Shown here: positions 7,512-12,014 of the stretch, in pieces
Numbering within the stretch: the first letter of the stretch is position 1
How the letters are laid out: every line of letters begins with the position of its first letter
From: an uncultured Clostridia bacterium
GTDB lineage: Bacteria; Bacillota; Clostridia; Oscillospirales; Butyricicoccaceae
Length of the DNA: 12,014 bases
NCBI GenBank assembly: GCA_910586575.1
Contig: CAJUJQ010000027.1
Location: forward strand, 16,353-28,366
Direction of reading: 5' to 3'
Translations under genes and position numbers: made by a program
Notes under the pieces: model-generated
Seen by the model: only the letters and a program-made list of their open reading frames with translations
Told to the model about the DNA's origin: nothing
Database searches by the model: none

Positions 7512-7822
7512 TTGCCAGCGTTGGCGCTGAGCTTCTGCTGTTTGGTGGCTTTGGTAATCTGGGAGCGCAGGTGACGGTTTTCGTCGATATAGCTTTGCAG
7601 CTGCTCACGCATACTGTCCACCTGGTTCTGTGCTTTCAGGCATTCGTCGGCGACGTTGATGGCGGCGAGGACGGAAGCCTGCTCGACGGTAAGGTCGGCG
7701 TTTTGGTGCGCTTCGGTAATTTTGGCGTTCACCAATTCGGCGACTTTATCCATATATTCTTTATTTTCTTCTGCTAATATCGTATATGCCCTGCCCGCGA
7801 TGTTCACGGTAACTCGGTTCAT
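7508..7822 (-). CDS. zapA: Cell division protein ZapA
   Basis: ZapA binds FtsZ and bundles its filaments, stabilising the Z ring. The 104-residue product has the compact N-terminal domain MNRVTVNIAGRAYTI, EEYMDKVAELVNAKI-type helix and a C-terminal coiled coil (about 70-100). The segment ASVLAAINVADE matches the family. The ATG at 7822 has an ideal AAGGAGG site 7 bases upstream; the reading frame stays open further up, but that part covers the promoter. It is the first gene of the operon running through U32, DUF4321, maf, mreC, mreD and mrdA, and it overlaps the U32 gene by 4 bases. This order joins a divisome gene to elongation genes in one transcript. Confidence 0.92.
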   Translation of the reverse strand: MNRVTVNIAGRAYTILAEENKEYMDKVAELVNAKITEAHQNADLTVEQASVLAAINVADECLKAQNQVDSMREQLQSYIDENRHLRSQITKATKQQKLSANAGK

Positions 7823-7861
7823 GAAATCTCCTCCTTGGATATTGGATAGATGCTCCCTTCC

Positions 7862-7890
7862 AGTATACCACAAAATCCGTCCCATTGCAC
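7862..7890 (-). promoter_or_regulatory. Extended -10 promoter of the zapA-mre-mrdA operon
   Basis: On the minus strand TGG-TATACT forms a consensus extended -10 (hexamer 7867-7862). The -35 candidate 17 bases upstream, GTGCAA (7890-7885), is weak at 3 of 6, which fits dependence on the TGn extension. Transcription would start near 7855, giving a leader of about 33 bases with the AAGGAGG site of zapA. Confidence 0.75.
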
Positions 7891-7898
7891 CCTGTTTT

Positions 7899-7915
7899 TT
7901 TCGGCAGTGCCGAAA
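7899..7915. promoter_or_regulatory. Perfect short palindrome upstream of the zapA promoter
   Basis: TTTCGGC and GCCGAAA form a 7-bp inverted repeat around AGT, directly upstream of the -35 region of the zapA promoter. On the plus strand it is followed by TTTT, but no gene reads in from that side. On the minus strand it is followed by A residues, so it is a poor terminator for the upstream gene. It could be an operator for the zapA promoter; that is inference from its position. Confidence 0.35.
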
Positions 7916-7954
7916 TTTTCCGCCAAGGCCCCGCCCTTTTATTTCGGCTTCGCT

Positions 7955-8227
7955 CTATTCTGGCAGCGTAAGCCAGTTTTTCAGGCGTTCAATTTTTTGT
8001 TTTTTGTGTAACTGGACGGCTTGCTCACAGCCGTGCAGCAAAATCATCTGCTCCAGCATGATTTGCACATCTGCAATTTCTTCCGCAATTTGTTCGATAT
8101 TGTCCGCGCCGCGCATGTTTTTGCATAGCTCCTTTTGCAGTTCGGACATTTCTTCAAATGCGACAATGGTTTGGGCGGTTTCGCCCCATTCCTGCAAGGC
8201 CCTTTGGAATATTTCCCTGTCAGTCAT
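7955..8227 (-). CDS. MazG-like all-alpha NTP pyrophosphohydrolase
   Basis: A 90-residue helical protein with the MazG/all-alpha NTP-PPase metal-binding pattern: E26xxE29 in FEEMSELQKEL and E50xxD53 in AEEIADVQIML. Such enzymes hydrolyse (d)NTPs to monophosphates and pyrophosphate with Mg2+, often clearing damaged or excess nucleotides. The short single-domain form is common in phages and accessory regions of Firmicutes. The ATG at 8227 overlaps the TGA of the preceding gene in an ATGA and has an AAGGAG site about 9 bases upstream, inside that gene. Base composition is low in GC (about 38% in 8041-8100) beside neighbours above 65%, suggesting transfer. Its true substrate is not visible from the sequence. 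Confidence 0.85.
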   Translation of the reverse strand: MTDREIFQRALQEWGETAQTIVAFEEMSELQKELCKNMRGADNIEQIAEEIADVQIMLEQMILLHGCEQAVQLHKKQKIERLKNWLTLPE

Positions 8228-8646
8228 GGATTCACGCTCCTTGCGGTAATCAGGTCAGCTGTCAGCAGGGTTTCAAAGGTGTTGACCGTGCCGCCATGCT
8301 CTACAATTTTGCAGTCGCTCACCTTATCGATATTAATGTCGGTAAAAGACAGCTTCTTGTGCGTTGGCTGAATGCCAATCCATTCGCCTTCGTGGGTACC
8401 CTCCATGATGAATTCGGAAATGACATAATCACCGTCCGTATATTGCCGTATAATCCGCATTATGTAATCAGGATAAGTCGTTTTAGTCGCTTTCAGATGT
8501 TCCTGCATACCGGTAACACCCAATGGGAGAAACTGTTCTCCGATTCTAAGACGACAATCCGGGGCAACAAATTCGCCGATGCGTTCTGCCTGGTTTTGGG
8601 ATATGACAGTTTCATAAAATGTTTTGACAAGTTCTGTGTGGTTCAT
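8224..8646 (-). CDS. SnoaL/NTF2-like protein (ester cyclase family)
   Basis: A 140-residue protein with the cone-like NTF2 fold pattern seen in SnoaL-type predicted cyclases. The N-terminal helix ends VKTFYETVISQNQAERIGEFVAPD, followed by GVTGMQEHLKATKTTYPDY, then strands ending with EGTHEGEWIGIQPTHKKLSF and a final strand with HGGTVNTFETL. This order matches ester cyclase/SnoaL-like family members. The reaction and ligand cannot be told. The ATG at 8646 is chosen over upstream frame because AAAGGA lies 7 bases before it and the protein start fits the fold; upstream sequence overlaps vanY. It overlaps the MazG-like gene by 4 bases and lies 43 bases after vanY, so it may be co-transcribed with both. 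GC content is about 42-52%, much below vanY. Confidence 0.8.
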   Translation of the reverse strand: MNHTELVKTFYETVISQNQAERIGEFVAPDCRLRIGEQFLPLGVTGMQEHLKATKTTYPDYIMRIIRQYTDGDYVISEFIMEGTHEGEWIGIQPTHKKLSFTDINIDKVSDCKIVEHGGTVNTFETLLTADLITARSVNP

Positions 8647-8689
8647 TGGACGATCCTTTCTCCGCGAATATAGCGATACATGCGGGTTG

Positions 8690-10213
8690 TTATTCGGAGA
8701 GGTATTCTTCCAGGCAAATCCCGCGCGACATGATTTCCTGTGCGGCTTCAGTTCCGACGTATCGATAGTGCCAAGGCTCATAGCCTACGCCGGTCAGGCT
8801 GCTTTTGGTGGTTGGATAGCGCAGGATAAACCCATATTCCGCGCAGTGCTCCATCAGCCATTTCTGCACGGGGCGCCGCTCCTGCGACTTGTTGAGCACT
8901 GGGTAAGCGCTGTCCACGATATCGGCGGCAAGCCCCGCCTGGTGCTCGCTTGTGCCGGGGCGCGCGACCCAGAAGGCGGCGGCTTCGGACGCTTTCTCGC
9001 GGGAATAGCCCTTCCGCAGATAAGGCCCCATCCGGTTCTGATGGAGGTATGATTGCTTGTCCCAGGTGCGGTATGCTGAGCAGACCATGGGGGAATAGCC
9101 CGCCGCCCGCGCGTCCGCCAGCATCGTTTGCAGGGCGGGATAAACGCGGCTGTCAATTTGATAGCCATTGTCCAGCGCGGTCAGCCCGGGGATGGTGAAA
9201 TCCTCCGGCAGTGGGTTGCTGCCGTTAATCAGAATGAGGTTCCAAGCGTCCATTTCCGCGGCAGCCTCCGCAAGCAGATGCTCCATTTCTGTAAGCGTCA
9301 CGCGTGCCTGTCCCCGCTCCGTAACGAAATCAACCATTTTCTGATGCAGCCGCGTTTTTGCGGCAAAGCACTGCCCGGACGCGCTGAACGAAAGCAGTTC
9401 CCGGGATTCATTGCGAAGGATATCCTTCCGGGCGCTGTCATAGTAGTAGAGATAACCGTCAATCAGATAAAACCCCTCCGTCGGCGGGGTGGCCTGCGCG
9501 GCATGGCTCGTCCAGCGCTCGGCCCCGCCAAGGTGGTGATACTCATGCGGAACGGAAGCCTCCATAACCTCATAGTAATACCAGTTCGCGGGCGTCACGT
9601 CGCGGTAAAAAACCGGGGCGCTGCGGCTGATGTAGTCCCGGTCGGGTACGCGTCCCAGCGCGCGGTTGAGTATGACCACCGCTTCGATGCGGGAAATCGG
9701 GTCGTCCGGGCGGAAACCACCGTCGCCCTGTACCCAGCCGCAGGCTTTGGCGGACAGGATTGCCGCCGCGTCCGGGTGGGTTTCCGGTACATCCGAAAAC
9801 GGTTCCGCGTCACTGCGCAGCGGGAAAAAGTAAGACAGGCACCGCACAAATTCCGCCCTTGTCAGCGCCTCATTGGGGCAGAAATCGGTTTCTCCAGCCT
9901 GCATTACGCCAAGTGAACCCATTTCCCGCGCAGCCTGCTCATACCATGCGCCGCTTGGGATATCGGCGTAGGAAATTGTGATTTCAGCCGGGGTTGTCAG
10001 CAGCGAGTGCAGCATCTGGGCGGCGTGTGCACGCGTCAGCGGCGCGGTGGGCGAAAAAAGCGGGAGCGCTTCATCGCTGCCGGATAAGTAGGCGATATGC
10101 CTGCTGCTGTCCAGTGTCAGCCCGGCCGCGGGCGGCTCGGGCGCTGCAAAGGCAGACAGCCCACCGGCGAGCAGCACGGCAGGCAGCAGAAAACGGAAAG
10201 TGTACTTGGGCAT
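8690..10213 (-). CDS. Secreted D-Ala-D-Ala carboxypeptidase (VanY type) with S-layer homology repeats
   Basis: This is a zinc peptidase that trims the terminal D-Ala from peptidoglycan stem peptides. The 507-residue precursor starts with a signal peptide (1-23, cleavage likely after AFA; no lipobox cysteine). About three S-layer homology repeats follow (roughly 40-75, 80-130 and 137-190, with the typical YADIP/FSDVP starts and ALTRAEFV/PISRIEAV motifs), which usually bind pyruvylated wall polymers. A poorly recognised middle part (200-330) is rich in tyrosine. The C-terminal VanY domain has SAYR at 379-382, S422EHQAGLAAD431 and E479PWHYRYVG; His424, Asp431 and His482 are the likely zinc ligands and Glu479 the catalytic base. 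The ATG at 10213 has GGAGG 7 bases upstream. Its own promoter diverges from proC. It is a wall-bound enzyme, in keeping with the nearby PBP2, but not in the same operon. Confidence 0.93.
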   Translation of the reverse strand: MPKYTFRFLLPAVLLAGGLSAFAAPEPPAAGLTLDSSRHIAYLSGSDEALPLFSPTAPLTRAHAAQMLHSLLTTPAEITISYADIPSGAWYEQAAREMGSLGVMQAGETDFCPNEALTRAEFVRCLSYFFPLRSDAEPFSDVPETHPDAAAILSAKACGWVQGDGGFRPDDPISRIEAVVILNRALGRVPDRDYISRSAPVFYRDVTPANWYYYEVMEASVPHEYHHLGGAERWTSHAAQATPPTEGFYLIDGYLYYYDSARKDILRNESRELLSFSASGQCFAAKTRLHQKMVDFVTERGQARVTLTEMEHLLAEAAAEMDAWNLILINGSNPLPEDFTIPGLTALDNGYQIDSRVYPALQTMLADARAAGYSPMVCSAYRTWDKQSYLHQNRMGPYLRKGYSREKASEAAAFWVARPGTSEHQAGLAADIVDSAYPVLNKSQERRPVQKWLMEHCAEYGFILRYPTTKSSLTGVGYEPWHYRYVGTEAAQEIMSRGICLEEYLSE

Positions 10214-10259
10214 GGGCGTTCCTCCGAAACCAGTGGAATGTGCGTATTTTAACCACCCT

Positions 10260-10288
10260 ATTATATCACTGGGTATACCATAATTCAA
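10260..10288 (-). promoter_or_regulatory. Sigma-A promoter of the vanY-like gene
   Basis: On the minus strand TTGAAT (10288-10283) and TATAAT (10265-10260) are 17 bases apart, with TGA just before the -10 giving an extended -10. This near-consensus site predicts a start near 10253 and a 40-base leader with the GGAGG site. It may also serve the two small genes downstream of vanY. Confidence 0.85.
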
Positions 10289-10359
10289 CAGGGTTTTGTG
10301 AAATTTGACATTCCGCGCCGGGGCAGCGGCGAAGCGGGAAAAATAGGGACGGAATGAAA

Positions 10360-10388
10360 TTGATTTTTGGAAAACGCTGTGCTATAAT
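10360..10388 (+). promoter_or_regulatory. Sigma-A promoter of proC
   Basis: TTGATT (10360-10365) and TATAAT (10383-10388) are 17 bases apart, with TGC before the -10 (extended -10). The predicted start is near 10395. The last T of the -10 is also the first base of the TAGACC repeat end that follows, so the transcript would begin inside the repeat. It faces away from the vanY promoter, with 71 bases between the two -35 boxes. Confidence 0.87.
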
Positions 10389-10410
10389 AGACCTGCTCAA
10401 AAACCATTGA
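10389..10410 (+). repeat. Solo end (B) of the dispersed palindromic repeat in the proC leader
   Basis: The 22 bases beginning AGACCTGCTCAAAAACC match, with one mismatch, the minus-strand reading of 11895-11874, the right end of the long copy. The match stops at 10410, next to the AAAGG ribosome site of proC. No second arm is present nearby. A 21 of 22 match between two intergenic places 1.5 kb apart is very unlikely by chance. Confidence 0.75.
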
Positions 10411-10425
10411 AAGGCACTGATTGAA

Positions 10426-11238
10426 ATGAAAAAATACCGTTTAGGCATTTTGGGGGCCGGGAATATGGGGCTTGCGATTGCCCGCGGCGCGGTCAACGCG
10501 GGGCGTTGCACCCCGCCCGAAATCCTTTTAATGAACCTTACATCCGAAAAGCGCGCCGCCCGCGCCGCCGAGGGCTTCGCCGTCACCGGCAGCCAGGCGG
10601 AGCTGTATGGCAGCTGTGAGCAGGTCGTCTTGGGCATCAAGCCGCAGATTTTCGACGCGGTGCTGCCCATGCTGGCCGCCGCCGGGGTCACGGAAAAGCC
10701 CCTGGTGATTTCGATTGCCGCTGGGGTCAGCTTCGCGAAAATGGAGGCCGTGCTGGGGGCGGACTGCCCGATCATCCGTGTGATGCCCAATACGCCTTTG
10801 CTGCTCGGGCTGGGCGCAAGCGCGCTCGTCCGGAATGCCGCCGCTTCGCCGGAGCAGCTGGAGAACGTGCGCGCGCTGTTCGGCTCTATGGGAATCACCG
10901 TGGTGTTCGAGGAAGAAAAAATGCTCAACGAGGTCATCCCTTATAATGGCTCGGCCCCGGCGTATGTTTACGCGTTCATCGACGGAATGGCACGTTCGGC
11001 GCAGGAGCACGGCATTGCGCGCGAACAGGCGCTTGAATTGATTAGCAAAACCTGCATTGGCGCGGCGGAAATGGTGCTGCAAAGCGGCAAAACCCCCGCC
11101 GAGCTGATCCGTGAGGTCTGCTCACCGGGCGGCACGACCATCGAGGCGGTCAAGGTGCTCGAAGGCGCGGGGCTGAATGCCATCCTTGCCGAAGCGAGCG
11201 ACCGCTGCATTGCACGCGCTTACGAGCTGGGAAAATAG
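10426..11238 (+). CDS. proC: Pyrroline-5-carboxylate reductase
   Basis: ProC catalyses the last step of proline synthesis, the NAD(P)H-dependent reduction of 1-pyrroline-5-carboxylate. The 270-residue cytoplasmic protein has the N-terminal Rossmann motif GILGAGNMGLAI (7-18), KPQ near 72-74, the conserved RVMPNTP (118-124), NGSAPAYVYAFIDGM (174-188) and the C-terminal family signature SPGGTTIEAV (233-242). Length is normal. NGSAPAY replaces the more common SGSGPAY, a mild change that keeps the fold motif. The ATG at 10426 has an AAAGG site 11 bases upstream, a somewhat long spacing. It has a strong promoter of its own. No convincing terminator follows, but the next gene has a separate promoter. 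It has no evident link with the wall genes on the other strand. Confidence 0.96.
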   Translation: MKKYRLGILGAGNMGLAIARGAVNAGRCTPPEILLMNLTSEKRAARAAEGFAVTGSQAELYGSCEQVVLGIKPQIFDAVLPMLAAAGVTEKPLVISIAAGVSFAKMEAVLGADCPIIRVMPNTPLLLGLGASALVRNAAASPEQLENVRALFGSMGITVVFEEEKMLNEVIPYNGSAPAYVYAFIDGMARSAQEHGIAREQALELISKTCIGAAEMVLQSGKTPAELIREVCSPGGTTIEAVKVLEGAGLNAILAEASDRCIARAYELGK

Positions 11239-11270
11239 GGGCTGGTTGGTTGAGCGTGTTCAAGTTTTCG

Positions 11271-11300
11271 TTGACAAGCGCAATCAATTTGTGTTAGAAT
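11271..11300 (+). promoter_or_regulatory. Sigma-A promoter of the small membrane-anchored protein gene
   Basis: A consensus TTGACA (11271-11276) is followed after 18 bases by TAGAAT (11295-11300), with TGT before the -10. Transcription should start near 11307, giving a leader of about 48 bases that contains the hairpin at 11316-11331. Confidence 0.85.
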
Positions 11301-11315
11301 GGGAACAGTAATGAT

Positions 11316-11331
11316 GCAGCCGCCCGGCTGC
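11316..11331 (+). promoter_or_regulatory. Leader hairpin before the small acidic protein gene
   Basis: GCAGCC and GGCTGC pair perfectly (6 bp, loop GCCC) about 10 bases after the predicted transcription start and 24 bases before the gene's start codon. No U-tract follows, so it is not a terminator. It may stabilise the 5' end of the message; that is inference. Confidence 0.5.
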
Positions 11332-11354
11332 GAACAAACGCGGAAGGACGTGTA

Positions 11355-11681
11355 TTGAAAATGAAGTTTACCAGCAAGCTGGCAATTTTCGGCGGTGTTC
11401 TTGCAGGCGTAGGCGCGGTGGCGCTGTCGCTCATCAAGCGGAAGCAGAATGAGGAAATTTACCATGAGGCCGAAATCAAGGCGATGGACGAGCTTGATCA
11501 GATGATGGATCAGGCGGATGGGTGCGAAGGCTGCACCTGCGCGGAGGAATGCGCCGCCGTCCAGGAAGAACAGGCTGAAGAGGAGCCCGCTCCGGAAGCG
11601 GGGGAAGCGCCCGAAGCACCGGCGAAAGAAAAGCCGGAGGAAACGGCGGCTCCCGAAGCAGAAGAAAAAATGGAGGAGTAG
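11355..11681 (+). CDS. Small membrane-anchored acidic protein with a cysteine cluster (unrecognised)
   Basis: I do not recognise this 108-residue protein. Seen directly: a short positive N-terminus, one hydrophobic helix (about 8-26), a basic KRK stop, an acidic helical stretch (32-54), four closely spaced cysteines (C57xxCxCxxxC66, in DGCEGCTCAEEC), and a low-complexity tail rich in Glu, Ala and Pro to the end. The pattern suggests a bitopic protein with the tail on the cytoplasmic side (positive KRK after the helix), and a possible metal or redox site. The TTG at 11355 is preferred because AAGGA lies 6 bases upstream; the alternative ATG at 11361 gives 106 residues with a spacing of about 12. 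It has its own promoter and terminator, so it is a single-gene unit. Confidence 0.75.
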   Translation: MKMKFTSKLAIFGGVLAGVGAVALSLIKRKQNEEIYHEAEIKAMDELDQMMDQADGCEGCTCAEECAAVQEEQAEEEPAPEAGEAPEAPAKEKPEETAAPEAEEKMEE

Positions 11682-11706
11682 GAATCCTGAGTTCCCGGAA
11701 AAAGCG

Positions 11707-11738
11707 AAGGGCGGAGCACGGCTCTGCCTTTCTTTTTT
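11707..11738 (+). terminator. Intrinsic terminator after the small acidic protein gene
   Basis: An 11-bp stem (11707-11717 with 11721-11731, two G-U pairs) with a 3-base loop is followed by TCTTTTTT. It lies 25 bases after the stop codon. The T-run ends exactly where the long repeat copy begins. Confidence 0.9.
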
Positions 11739-11895
11739 AGACCTGTTCGGAAACCGGGTGCCGGATTGCGTGAGAATTTATCGTCAGGATGGGACGATTT
11801 CCCGTAGGGATCCTGACGGATATCAAAGGGAAGCGGCACAACATGACGGCAAAGGCTCGCGGCAGACGGTGCGTCAATGGTTTTTGAACAGGTCT
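11739..11895 (+). repeat. Long copy (C) of the dispersed palindromic repeat, MITE-like or structured RNA
   Basis: The ends of this 157-bp non-coding stretch pair over 17 contiguous base pairs (11739-11755 with 11879-11895; two G-U). The interior has a 9-bp perfect hairpin stem CGTCAGGAT/ATCCTGACG (11782-11790 with 11810-11818), extended by three more pairs past a bulged G. GTGCCG (11758-11763) can also pair with CGGCAC (11834-11839). There is no coding potential. The right end recurs in the proC leader and the left end at the mrdA stop. A T-rich stretch follows. It fills most of the 245-base space between the acidic protein gene and the radical SAM gene. No clear target duplication is visible. 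It may be a non-autonomous mobile element, a non-coding RNA gene or a long terminator hairpin. Confidence 0.6.
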
Positions 11896-11926
11896 TTTGT
11901 ATCTTTTTGATGAAAGGGGTTTTATT

Positions 11927-12014
11927 GTGATTGAATACGAAGGCAGGGTATTCCGCCCGCCGTCCGAGGCTTACAGCCTGATTGTGCAGGCTACCATCGG
12001 GTGCAGCCACAACC
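11927..12014 (+). CDS. Radical SAM protein, first 29 codons (runs off right edge)
   Basis: The visible start, ending with RPPSEAYSLIVQATIGCSHN, matches a family of radical SAM enzymes whose N-termini read about MEYEGxxxRPPSEAxSLIxQATIGCSHNxCxFC. The first cysteine of the CxxxCxxC cluster that holds the [4Fe-4S] centre and binds S-adenosylmethionine is inside the window; the other two should follow just beyond. The start is GTG at 11927, with AAAGGGG 7 bases upstream. The specific reaction cannot be judged from 29 residues. No clear promoter is visible between the repeat and the gene, so transcription may begin within or upstream of the repeat. Confidence 0.8.
   Translation, partial: MIEYEGRVFRPPSEAYSLIVQATIGCSHN

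Noticed and set aside
10214..10425. Riboswitch or T-box in the vanY-proC intergenic region
   Set aside because: Both promoters are close to their genes and leave leaders of only about 30-40 bases, too short for such structures.
11739..11895. Identification of the palindromic element as 6S RNA, SRP RNA or another known RNA family
   Set aside because: The rod shape and size fit loosely, but I recognise no conserved sequence blocks, and its ends recur as repeats elsewhere in the window, which 6S or SRP RNA would not do.
11733..11902. Target-site duplication around the long repeat copy
   Set aside because: Both flanks are T-rich (TTTTTT left, TTTTGT right), but this is explained by the terminator U-tract on the left; no unambiguous duplication can be defined.
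1..12014. CRISPR array, tRNA or rRNA genes, phage or transposase genes
   Set aside because: No regularly spaced direct repeats, no tRNA-like cloverleaf or rRNA segments were noticed, and no transposase, integrase or phage structural protein is encoded.

Overview
The window looks like chromosomal DNA of a GC-rich, low-copy-repeat member of the Clostridia (Oscillospiraceae/Ruminococcaceae-like). The reasons are the gene families and their order (zapA - U32 peptidase - DUF4321 - maf - mreC - mreD - PBP2 - minD), AGGAGG-type ribosome binding sites, frequent TTG/GTG starts, and sigma-A promoters with extended -10 boxes. The species cannot be named from the sequence alone.

Positions 1-7822 are all on the minus strand and form a division and cell-shape block. 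Reading with transcription from 7822 downward it holds zapA (Z-ring regulator), a U32-family protein related to RNA hydroxylases, a small DUF4321 membrane protein, a Maf nucleotide pyrophosphatase, mreC, mreD and the class B penicillin-binding protein PBP2 (mrdA). Gaps are short or are 4-base ATGA overlaps, except for 181 bases between mreD and mrdA. One strong promoter lies in front of zapA, and a hairpin terminator follows mrdA. A MinD-type ATPase follows under its own promoter and runs off the left edge. mreB, the usual partner of mreC/mreD, is not in the window, and no minC lies between mrdA and minD.

Positions 7955-10213, also minus strand, hold a secreted D-Ala-D-Ala carboxypeptidase (VanY type) with N-terminal S-layer homology repeats. 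Two small genes follow it: a SnoaL/NTF2-like protein and a MazG-like NTP pyrophosphohydrolase. These two overlap by 4 bases and are clearly more AT-rich than everything around them, which suggests a transferred cassette.

Positions 10214-12014 are on the plus strand: proC (proline synthesis), a short membrane-anchored acidic protein with a cysteine cluster, a clear terminator, and the first 29 codons of a radical SAM protein at the right edge.

The most interesting unexplained signal is a dispersed palindromic repeat with ends close to AGACCTGTTCRRAAACC. A 157-bp copy with a 17-bp closing helix lies before the radical SAM gene (11739-11895). A single end (21 of 22 bases identical) lies at the predicted transcription start of proC (10389-10410). 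A short, diverged copy supplies the stop codon of mrdA (660-702). This could be a MITE-like element, a structured RNA, or both. A separate inverted repeat bounds the mreD-mrdA gap.
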